The notes under the pieces were generated by a model, which ran no database searches, was not told where the DNA came from, and worked only from the letters and a program-made list of their open reading frames with translations. Shown here piece by piece: positions 36,801-43,065 of a stretch of 64,000 nt of DNA; position 1 is the stretch's first letter; every line of letters starts with the position of its first letter. The stretch is from Candidatus Methylophosphatis roskildensis. GTDB lineage: Bacteria; Pseudomonadota; Gammaproteobacteria; Burkholderiales; Rhodocyclaceae. The position numbers and the translations under genes were made by a program. The stretch is from assembly GCA_016708905.1 (NCBI GenBank), contig JADJEV010000005.1:434001-498000 (forward strand). The letters are read 5' to 3'.

Positions 36801-39800
36801 GCCCCGGGCCACCTACCGCGCCGTGTCCCACGCCGACAATTCCATCCGCATTCACAACGCGCGCGAGCACAATCTCAAGAACATCGACATCTCGCTACCA
36901 CGCGACCGATTCACCGTGATCACCGGCGTGTCGGGGTCGGGCAAGTCCACCCTGGCCTTCGACATCGTGTTCGGCGAGGGGCAGCGACGCTATCTCGAAT
37001 CGCTGAATGCCTATGCGCGCCAGTTCGTGCAGCCGGCCTCAAAGCCCGATGTCGATGCGATCTGGGGCATCCCGCCGACGGTGGCGATCGAGCAGCGCAC
37101 CAGCCGCGGCGGGCGCAAGAGCACGGTCGCCACGCTGACCGAGATCTACCATTTCCTGCGCCTGCTCTACGTCAAGCTCGGCGTGCAACACTGCCCGAAC
37201 GACGGCACGCCGATCGCGCCGCAATCGCCCGACGCCATCGCCGCGCGCATCCTTCGCGACTGGCGCGGCCAGCGCGTCGGCTTGCTGGCGCCGCTGGTGG
37301 TGGGCCGCAAGGGCCTGTACACCGACCTCGCCAAGTGGGCCCGGGGCAAGGGCTACAGCCACCTGCGCGTCGATGGCGAGTTCCTGCCGACGCAGAAGTG
37401 GCCGCGGCTCGACCGCTTCAAGGAGCACTCGATCGACCTGCCGGTGGCCGACCTCGTCATTGCGCCGGAGAACGAGGCCGACCTGCGATCCGCGCTCGCC
37501 CAGGCGCTGCAATATGGCAAGGGCGTAGCCAGACTCATCGGCCCGCTCGACAAACTCGCCGCCGCCTACGCCGCCGCCTACGCCGCCGCGCAGCCCGCAT
37601 CTTCCCCTGGGGCCGTTCGCCCTAAGCGTAGCGACGGCACAGCCGGCGCGAAGTCGAAGGGCAGTGACCCAAACGCGGACAGCCCTTCGACTTCGCTGCG
37701 CGATGCTCAGGACGAACGGGGTTTCGTGGGGGTCGAACTCACCGAAACCGTGTTCTCCACCAAACGTGCCTGCCCGACCTGCGGCCAAAGCCACCCAGAA
37801 CTCGACCCGCTCGACCCACTGGCCGCCGCCTACACCGCCGCGCAGCCCGCATCCTCCCCCGCGGCCGTTCGCCCTGAGCGTAGCGACGGCACAGCCGGCG
37901 CGAAGTCGAAGGGCAGTGACCCAAACGCAGACAGTCCTTCGACTCCGCTACGCTACGCTCAGGACGAACGGGGTATCGGGGGTGTCGAACTCACCAAGAC
38001 CGCGTTCTCCGCCAAGCCCGCCTGCCCGACCTGCGGCCAGAGCTACCCGGAACTCGGCCCGCTCAATGGACCGGCCGCCGCCTACGCTGCCGCGCAGCCC
38101 GCATCCTCCCCCGCAGCCGTTCGCCCTGAGCGTAGCGACGGCACAGCCGGCGCGAAGTCGAAGGGCAGTGACCCAAACGCGGACAGTCCTTCGACTTCGC
38201 TGCGCGATGCTCAGGACGAACGGGGTTTCGGGGGTGTCGAACTCACCGCAACCGAGTTCTCCACCAAGCGCACCTGCCCGACCTGCGGCCAGAGCTACCC
38301 GGAACTCGACACGCGCGCCCCACTGGCCGCCGCCTTCGACGCCGCGCAGCCCGCATCTTCCCCTGGGGCCGTTCGCCCTGAGCGTAGCGACGGCAAAGCC
38401 GGCGCGAAGTCGAAGGGCAGTGACCCAAACGCAGACAGTCCTTCGACTCCGCTGCGCTACGCTCAGGACGAACGGGGTTTCGGGGGTGTCGAACTCACCA
38501 AGACCGTGTCCTCCACTGAGCGCACCTGCCCGACCTGCGGCCAGCGCCACCCGGAACTCGACCCGCTCGACCCACTGGCCACCGCCTACACCGCCGCGCA
38601 GCCCGCATCCTCCCCCGCGGCCGTTCGCGCTGAGCGTAGCGCCGGCACAGCCGGCGCGAAGTCGAAGGGCAGTGACCCGAACGCAGACAGTCCTTCGACT
38701 TCGCTGCGCTACGCTCAGGACGAACGGGGTTTCGTAAGGGTCGAACTGACCGAAACCGTGTTCTCCACCAAACGTGCCTGCCCGACCTGCGGCGAGAGCT
38801 ACCCGGAACTCGACCCGCGGCTGTTCTCCTACAACTCCAAACATGGCTGGTGCGAAGACTGCTACGGCACCGGCCAGAAGATCGAAGGCTTCAATGAGGA
38901 GCAGACTGGCGAGGAAATCTGGTGGAACGACTGGTTCGACGGCGAGGCCGAGCCGTGTCCGACCTGCCATGGCGAACGCCTGAACCCGGTGGCGCGCAAT
39001 GTGCGCTACCGCGAACGCTCGATCTCGCAGCTCACCGCCCTGTCGGTCGGCGAAACCGGCCAGTTCTTCGATGCCCTGACGCTCGATGGCCGCGAGGCCG
39101 AGATCGCGCGCGACCTGGTGGCCGAGCTGCGTTCGCGCCTGTCGTTCCTCGGCGAAGTCGGCCTCGGCTACCTCTCGCTCGACCGCGCCGCGCCGACGCT
39201 GTCGGGCGGCGAGGCGCAGCGCATCCGGCTCGCGGCGCAGCTCGGCTCGAACCTGCGCGGCGTCTGCTACATCCTAGACGAGCCGACCATCGGCCTGCAC
39301 CCGCGCGACAACCGCATCCTGCTCGACACGCTGGAAAAGCTCGAAGCCAAGGGCAACACCCTGCTCGTCGTCGAGCATGACGAAGACACCATACGACGCG
39401 CGCATCACGTGGTCGACCTCGGCCCCGGCGCCGGCTCACAGGGCGGCCATGTGGTGGCGGCCGGCACCGCCGGGGAGCTGATGGCCTGCGAGGAATCGAT
39501 CACCGGCCGCTTCCTGCGCAACCCGCTGCGCCACCCGCTGCAGCCGCGCCGCGCCGTCACCGAGTCCACGCCGGCGGTCGACATCGTCGATGCCGATCTG
39601 CATAACCTCAAGCGCATCACCACGCGCATCGCGCTCGGCCGGCTCAGCGTGATCACCGGTGTCTCGGGCTCGGGCAAATCCACGCTCGGCCGCGAAGTGA
39701 TCCACGACAACCTGTGGCGCCTGGTCGGCGCCGAGCGCAGGCACCAGGACGTGCCGCTGGCCGGCTGTCGCGAGATTCGCGGCTGGGAGGCGATCGGCCG

Positions 39801-40638
39801 CGTGCTCGAAGTCGACCAGACGCCGATTGGCAAGACGCCGCGCTCCTGCCCCGCCACCTACGTCGGCTTCTGGGATGCCATTCGCAAGCTCTACGCCGGG
39901 GCCGAAGAAGCGCGCATCCGCGGCTTCACGGCGTCGCGCTTCTCGTTCAACACCGCGGGCGGGCGCTGCGAAGCCTGCGAGGGCCAGGGCATCCGCAAGA
40001 TCGAGATGAGCTTTCTGCCCGACGTCAAGGTGCATTGCGACCAGTGCGGCGGGAAGCGCTTCAATCCCGAGACCCTGGCAGTGCACTGGAAGGGCCGGAG
40101 CATCGGCGAGGTGTTGACGATGAGCGTGGATGAGGCGGTGGAATTCTTCAGCGCCCATCGCGCCATCCACCACGCCTTGAGATTGCTGCAGGACGTCGGC
40201 CTCGGCTACCTGACGCTCGGCCAGCAGAGCCCCACGCTCTCGGGCGGCGAAGCGCAGCGCATCAAGCTGGTGACCGAGCTATCCAAGGTGCGCGCCGAAG
40301 GCGCGGATGCCGCCAACCGCCCCGGCCGCGCGGGCGCCAAGCAGCACACCTTCTACGTGCTCGACGAACCCACAGTCGGCCTGCACATGGCCGATGTCGA
40401 AAAGCTGATCCGCGTGCTGCACCGCCTGGTCGACGCCGGCAACTCGGTGCTGCTGATCGAGCACAATCTCGACGTCATCGCCGAGGCCGACTGGATCATC
40501 GACCTCGGCCCCGAAGGCGGCGACGCCGGCGGGGACATCGTGATGCAGGGAACGCCGGAGGACTTCGCCGCCCGGCCGGACGACTCGCACACCGCCAAGG
40601 TGATGGCCGCATTTCTCGCCGAGCGCGGAGTTCGATAA
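33850..40638 (+). CDS. uvrA: Tandem (double-length) UvrA excinuclease subunit with internal repeat expansion
   Basis: 2,262 residues: two complete UvrA halves in one chain, so four ABC ATPase cassettes. UvrA recognises DNA damage and loads UvrB in nucleotide excision repair. Each half has Walker A GVSGSGKS (near residues 35 and 1,027 for the first cassette of each half, with further copies at about 660 and 1,937), signature LSGGE and Walker B FVLDEPSIGLHPRD, LFDEPTTGLHF, YILDEPTIGLHPRD and YVLDEPTVGLHMAD. Zinc modules include CPTCSGSGFEHVEMQFLSD and CEACEGQGIRKIEMSFLPD. Double UvrA of about 1,900-1,950 residues is known in betaproteobacteria; the excess here is the 252-bp repeat block at residues about 1,248-1,655, placed just before the first Cys pair of a zinc module. 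The frame is intact throughout. Confidence 0.93.
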   Translation: MSTDKNDAIRIHGARQNNLKNLNLDLPLNELIVVTGVSGSGKSSLVFDTLYAEGQRRYVETFSPYARQFLDRMDKPAVDRIEGIPPAIAIDQTNPVRTSRSTVGTMTELNDHIKLLYARAGHLHCRACGKPVRRDTPESICDDLLARAATAGDPRLIVTFPISVPKNFSEAEVEQLLNAQGYTRIHAREGNVLHVVQDRFRAAGAERARIVEAIEAALRVGAGRVNVVVVVVEAGEDAALERQATWHYSTDLHCADDDLHYSDPSPSLFSFNSPIGACETCRGFGRVIGIDFGLVIPDTAKSLAGGAIKPWQTESYNESQRDLALHAGKRGVAMDIPWRDLPEEHRNWVLEGDPDFRSWEKSWPGKWYGVRRFFAWLETKAYKMHIRVLLSRYRAYTPCTACGGARLKPDALLWRVGTLADANTALGPFTRYRPPGARFDHATLQRLAGLSIHDLMLLPVERVRTFFDDLHLPAPLDEATDLLLAEIRARVRYLCEVGLGYLTLDRQSRTLSGGEVQRINLTTALGTSLVNTLFVLDEPSIGLHPRDMGQVIAVMHRLRDAGNSIVVVEHDPQIMCEADRLLDIGPGPGERGGNVVFNGTPIELRAAHTLTAEYLSGRKRADAGVKSRVPKPSTPRLVLEGASEHNLKGVDVDIPLGHLVCVTGVSGSGKSTLIQDVLYPALLKKKGKPTEAPGAHARLLGDDWLAEVVMVDQTPIGKSSRSNPASYVGAFDAIRKLFADAPQAKERGYTAGTFSFNAGNGRCPTCSGSGFEHVEMQFLSDVYLRCPDCDGTRYRAEVREVKLDGRSIADALDMTVSEAVAFFAAHPEVRRALQPLADVGLEYLRLGQPVPTLSGGEAQRLKLAGHLVDSGAPPKGLLKRGKLFLFDEPTTGLHFDDTARLLRAFRQLIDAGHSLIVIEHNLDVIRAADWIIDLGPEGGEAGGELLCAGTPDTVMACAASHTGTALREYLASFTEHRPLLLAAEPRATYRAVSHADNSIRIHNAREHNLKNIDISLPRDRFTVITGVSGSGKSTLAFDIVFGEGQRRYLESLNAYARQFVQPASKPDVDAIWGIPPTVAIEQRTSRGGRKSTVATLTEIYHFLRLLYVKLGVQHCPNDGTPIAPQSPDAIAARILRDWRGQRVGLLAPLVVGRKGLYTDLAKWARGKGYSHLRVDGEFLPTQKWPRLDRFKEHSIDLPVADLVIAPENEADLRSALAQALQYGKGVARLIGPLDKLAAAYAAAYAAAQPASSPGAVRPKRSDGTAGAKSKGSDPNADSPSTSLRDAQDERGFVGVELTETVFSTKRACPTCGQSHPELDPLDPLAAAYTAAQPASSPAAVRPERSDGTAGAKSKGSDPNADSPSTPLRYAQDERGIGGVELTKTAFSAKPACPTCGQSYPELGPLNGPAAAYAAAQPASSPAAVRPERSDGTAGAKSKGSDPNADSPSTSLRDAQDERGFGGVELTATEFSTKRTCPTCGQSYPELDTRAPLAAAFDAAQPASSPGAVRPERSDGKAGAKSKGSDPNADSPSTPLRYAQDERGFGGVELTKTVSSTERTCPTCGQRHPELDPLDPLATAYTAAQPASSPAAVRAERSAGTAGAKSKGSDPNADSPSTSLRYAQDERGFVRVELTETVFSTKRACPTCGESYPELDPRLFSYNSKHGWCEDCYGTGQKIEGFNEEQTGEEIWWNDWFDGEAEPCPTCHGERLNPVARNVRYRERSISQLTALSVGETGQFFDALTLDGREAEIARDLVAELRSRLSFLGEVGLGYLSLDRAAPTLSGGEAQRIRLAAQLGSNLRGVCYILDEPTIGLHPRDNRILLDTLEKLEAKGNTLLVVEHDEDTIRRAHHVVDLGPGAGSQGGHVVAAGTAGELMACEESITGRFLRNPLRHPLQPRRAVTESTPAVDIVDADLHNLKRITTRIALGRLSVITGVSGSGKSTLGREVIHDNLWRLVGAERRHQDVPLAGCREIRGWEAIGRVLEVDQTPIGKTPRSCPATYVGFWDAIRKLYAGAEEARIRGFTASRFSFNTAGGRCEACEGQGIRKIEMSFLPDVKVHCDQCGGKRFNPETLAVHWKGRSIGEVLTMSVDEAVEFFSAHRAIHHALRLLQDVGLGYLTLGQQSPTLSGGEAQRIKLVTELSKVRAEGADAANRPGRAGAKQHTFYVLDEPTVGLHMADVEKLIRVLHRLVDAGNSVLLIEHNLDVIAEADWIIDLGPEGGDAGGDIVMQGTPEDFAARPDDSHTAKVMAAFLAERGVR
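37591..38815 (+). repeat. In-frame 252-bp tandem repeat (about 4.9 units) inside uvrA
   Basis: Units begin at 37591, 37843, 38095, 38347 and 38599, spaced exactly 252 bases (84 codons). Each unit starts CAGCCCGCATC, contains a palindromic block (CCGTTCGCCCTGAGC paired with GCTCAGGACGAACGG, and GCGAAGTCGAAGG paired with CCTTCGACTTCGC), and ends with codons for KRACPTCGQSYPEL-type sequence, half a UvrA zinc finger. Units differ from each other at several positions, so this is not a simple read-collapse artefact. The palindromic block is typical of dispersed intergenic repeats. Confidence 0.9.
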
Positions 40639-40660
40639 ACTTCGCACGATTTCATCGGCG

Positions 40661-40918
40661 ATGGAGAATCCGAAAGTGAAGCGCAACGCAAGTCTCACGG
40701 AAAGCAAACGCGACATTCGCGGCAGAATGGTTCGCGGCAAGTTCGCCGAACGTCTCATGAACGCATCGAGCCTGATCGTGCTCGACCCGGAGGTGCAGGA
40801 ACGCTTCCCGAACAGCCAGGCGGTCAACGACGCCCTGCGCGGACTGATCGAGTTGGCCCGTGCGACCGGACTGTCGCAGAAGCCGGTGCGCAAGATCCGC
40901 AAGCGCCACGGACACTGA
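40661..40918 (+). CDS. Hypothetical basic protein, 85 residues
   Basis: MENPKVKRNASLTESKRDIR then FAERLMNASSLIVLDPEVQE and VNDALRGLIELARATGLSQK, ending in a basic tail KPVRKIRKRHGH. I recognise no family. A GTG at 40676, nine bases after GGAG, is an alternative start (MKRNASLTES). It ends 1 base before the arsC-like gene, so both are probably in one unit with uvrA upstream (22-base gap). Confidence 0.6.
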   Translation: MENPKVKRNASLTESKRDIRGRMVRGKFAERLMNASSLIVLDPEVQERFPNSQAVNDALRGLIELARATGLSQKPVRKIRKRHGH

Positions 40919-40919
40919 A

Positions 40920-41273
40920 ATGGCGACCAATACGCCCGTCATCTACCACAACCCGCGCTGCAGCAAGAGCCGCGACGCGCTCAAGCTGCTGCAGGACGCC
41001 GGCTGTGCCGTCGAGGTGATCGAGTACCTGAAAACCCCGCCCTCCGCCGCGCAGCTCGAGAACCTCCTGAAAATGCTCGGCATGAAGCCGCAAGAACTCG
41101 TGCGAAAAGGCGAGGCGATCTACAAGGAGCGGTACGCCGGCAAGGCGCTCAGCGATGCCGAATGGATCGCCGCGATGGTCGAACACCCGATCCTGATCGA
41201 GCGACCGATCTTCGTGGCGGGCGACACGGCGGTGGTGGGGCGGCCGCCGGAGCGGGTGTTGGAGTCGATTTGA
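40920..41273 (+). CDS. ArsC-family thioredoxin-fold protein (arsenate reductase-like)
   Basis: 117 residues: IYHNPRCSKSRDALKLLQDA carries the catalytic Cys of glutaredoxin-coupled ArsC, followed by EVIEYLKTPP, LLKMLGMKPQELVRKGE and PILIERPIFVAGDTAVVGRP (conserved Arg and Pro). Length typical of E. coli YfgD/ArsC. No other ars genes are nearby, so arsenate reduction is possible but unproven. ATG at 40920 follows the previous stop at once. Confidence 0.88.
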   Translation: MATNTPVIYHNPRCSKSRDALKLLQDAGCAVEVIEYLKTPPSAAQLENLLKMLGMKPQELVRKGEAIYKERYAGKALSDAEWIAAMVEHPILIERPIFVAGDTAVVGRPPERVLESI

Positions 41274-41294
41274 CGCTCACACTTCTGCTGACCA

Positions 41295-41426
41295 ATGCGT
41301 TATTTGGTATTTTTCTACTATGCTTATGCTTATCTGGAATCGGAAGCAGCGGCAATGGCGCGACTCGCTGCGGACCAAAATCGTTATCGGCTTTTCGGTA
41401 TGCCAAACAGCAATTGGAATAGGTGA
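41295..41426 (+). CDS. Possible small ORF, 43 residues
   Basis: ATG at 41295 gives MRYLVFFYYAYAYLESEAAA, then RLAADQNRYRLFGMPNSNWN and stop at 41424-41426 overlapping the ATG of the next gene (TGATG). The coupling is the only support; there is no good ribosome binding site. The AT-rich base composition matches the following gene rather than the surrounding genome. Confidence 0.3.
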   Translation: MRYLVFFYYAYAYLESEAAAMARLAADQNRYRLFGMPNSNWNR

Positions 41427-42139
41427 TGACCTCTCGAAGTAATGCCCTCCTATTGAGTCTGCTCATGCTGCTCGCACCACCGATCGCGTTCGCTGACTGG
41501 CGGGTAATAGTATCCACCGATTCGATGACAGACAAGGAACTCAGGAAGGCAGAGACTCGAAATGAGTCAGGACATTCCTTCTCGATCTATCGAACTCCAA
41601 GCGGCACCGTTTACGCGAATTTTTCCCTTTCAAATGATAGCCTTGAGGTGCTCGATACTCGCTTGCCAACGTATCGAATAGACAAGCTTCCGCCAGTCGA
41701 CCTCGATCGAAGCAACTCTGTGTCACGGACGATAGCCAAAGTCGGCGGTCCTACTTTGTCCGACAGCAGACCCAGATGGGTCAATTTCCTGCTATTTCAT
41801 GGAGAGGGGAACGCAAACAGTGGGGCTCTTCGCGAAATCATGGACGGAACAAGAATTGTGTTCCGCTATTGGCTATTCGATGGCGGTTACCGAGAGACAT
41901 CGTTTGACTTGGCCAGCGCGAAATCGGCAATCGCGTCCGCTTTAGACATTCCTGCGGAAGCTAGCGTAGAGATTGCTACTGAGGAAAAGAAACGTAAAGA
42001 TGAAACCAAAGCGGCACTTGATAGATGCGATGTCGATTTTGACGCCAAGAACCCACGCCTTGTAAAGCCTTGGCTTCAGTGTCGTGAAGCAACAATGGAA
42101 CGGTTTCGGGCAAAGATTAAAGGTTCCAGGCTCGAATAA
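41426..42139 (+). CDS. Secreted hypothetical protein in AT-richer DNA
   Basis: 237 residues from ATG 41426 (GTG 41423 is also in frame). A signal peptide is clear (LLLSLLMLLAPPIAFADW). The mature part reads WRVIVSTDSMTDKELRKAET and FSIYRTPSGTVYANFSLSN, then a Lys-rich region and CDVDFDAKNPRLVKPWLQCR with two Cys. No family recognised. Its base composition is visibly lower in GC than the neighbours, suggesting recent acquisition. The last codons fall in a 21-bp direct repeat. Confidence 0.65.
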   Translation: MTSRSNALLLSLLMLLAPPIAFADWRVIVSTDSMTDKELRKAETRNESGHSFSIYRTPSGTVYANFSLSNDSLEVLDTRLPTYRIDKLPPVDLDRSNSVSRTIAKVGGPTLSDSRPRWVNFLLFHGEGNANSGALREIMDGTRIVFRYWLFDGGYRETSFDLASAKSAIASALDIPAEASVEIATEEKKRKDETKAALDRCDVDFDAKNPRLVKPWLQCREATMERFRAKIKGSRLE

Positions 42140-42185
42140 CTGTCGGATGACGGCCGACACCGAGTTAAAGGTTCCAGGCTCGAAT
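42117..42185 (+). repeat. Two 21-bp direct repeats
   Basis: Identical 21-base sequences (core AAAGGTTCCAGGCTCGAAT) at 42117-42137 and 42165-42185, 48 bases apart start to start. The first contains the end of the preceding gene. They could be a small duplication or the scar of an integration event. Confidence 0.6.
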
Positions 42186-42208
42186 CCTTTTCGACTGCAG
42201 GACCGTAG

Positions 42209-42268
42209 GGCGCAATCGTCATTGCGCCGGATGAGGTGCTTGGTGCAATGCGCTGCGCCTATTGCACC
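42209..42268. repeat. Paired hairpin repeat (GGCGCAAT / GGTGCAAT type)
   Basis: Two perfect 8-bp stems: GGCGCAAT-cgtc-ATTGCGCC (42209-42228) and GGTGCAAT, an 11-base loop, ATTGCACC (42242-42268). Repeats of this GCGCAAT/TGCAAT style are dispersed in several betaproteobacterial genomes. Confidence 0.6.
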
Positions 42269-42416
42269 CTGCGATGATGTGCCGGTGCGCTGATTGGTGG
42301 CGAACCGCATGCGGGGTGGCGCCACCCAACCGGCGATTTTCGCGAGATCGATGAACCGATTCAGCGGGTTCGCCTCAAAGCATTTCCGATCCTCTCGTTC
42401 CACGTCCGGGCGACTC

Positions 42417-42788
42417 ATGATGACCGGCAAGCTGCTGCTCACCTGCTTGATCGTCGCCCTGCCCGGCTTTGCGCAGGCACAGGCGCAGCCGTCGTCCGGG
42501 CCCGGCTGGCAGGTCGCGGGGAGTCTCGGTCTGCTGCAGTTTGTGGTGGTGTCGGGCGAGCGCATCCGGCAGCGCGAGTTCTATGACGAGGTGATTGCGG
42601 CGCGCTGCCCGCCGGATGCCACCTGCTTCGTGCGCTTTTTCACCAACTCGACGGGCGCGCCGGTCGCGCTGCCGCTGGCCGACGCGATCCTGGCCGAACC
42701 GGCGGCGAGCTTCCAGCGCTCGGCCAAGCAGAGCAACGAGGTGTTCGAATGGAGTTGTCGCCTGGGCCTGCCCGGCAACTGCTTCTGA
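42417..42788 (+). CDS. Secreted hypothetical protein, 123 residues
   Basis: MMTGKLLLTCLIVALPGFAQ is a signal peptide; the mature part has SLGLLQFVVVSGERIRQREF and ARCPPDATCFVRFFTNSTGA, ending CRLGLPGNCF. Four Cys in the mature part could form two disulfides. No family recognised. A GTG at 42294 in frame would add 41 residues and hide the signal peptide, so the ATG is preferred. Confidence 0.65.
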   Translation: MMTGKLLLTCLIVALPGFAQAQAQPSSGPGWQVAGSLGLLQFVVVSGERIRQREFYDEVIAARCPPDATCFVRFFTNSTGAPVALPLADAILAEPAASFQRSAKQSNEVFEWSCRLGLPGNCF

Positions 42789-42829
42789 TCCGCAGCGGCC
42801 GGCGCCGGCGAGTGCTGCGAATTGACAGG

Positions 42830-42940
42830 CCTGGAAGCCGCATGGAATGGCGCTCCTAGCCGGGCAGGCCCGGAGAGGCGCGCCCCATGCCGCTCGCCGG
42901 CTGGCCTGTCCGTAGAGCGCCTGTCCATGCGGCCTCCAGC
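42830..42940. repeat. 111-bp dispersed palindromic repeat, copy B
   Basis: Left arm CCTGGAAGCCGCATGGAATG, right arm CTGTCCATGCGGCCTCCAGC. Same length as copies A (29381-29491) and D (63627-63737). It lies between two convergent-free genes, upstream of the phosphoketolase gene. Confidence 0.8.
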
Positions 42941-43065
42941 GGTACCGCATGCGCGAAACTGTGGTGGCGCGGACCCGCGCACCCCGCGAAGCCCCGGCGC
43001 ATGCGTCTCGGCCGGGGTGATGTTCCGTTAGACTGATCCGACAGACCCACACGAGGATACCAACC

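Noticed and set aside
37591..38815. Regular repeats that might suggest a CRISPR array
   Set aside because: Unit length is 252 bases with no short repeat/unique spacer pattern, and the whole block is an open reading frame continuous with uvrA.
42165..42185. Possible tRNA T-arm (GGTTC and CGAATCC nearby)
   Set aside because: No acceptor, D- or anticodon stem can be built around it, and the sequence is one of two direct repeats.
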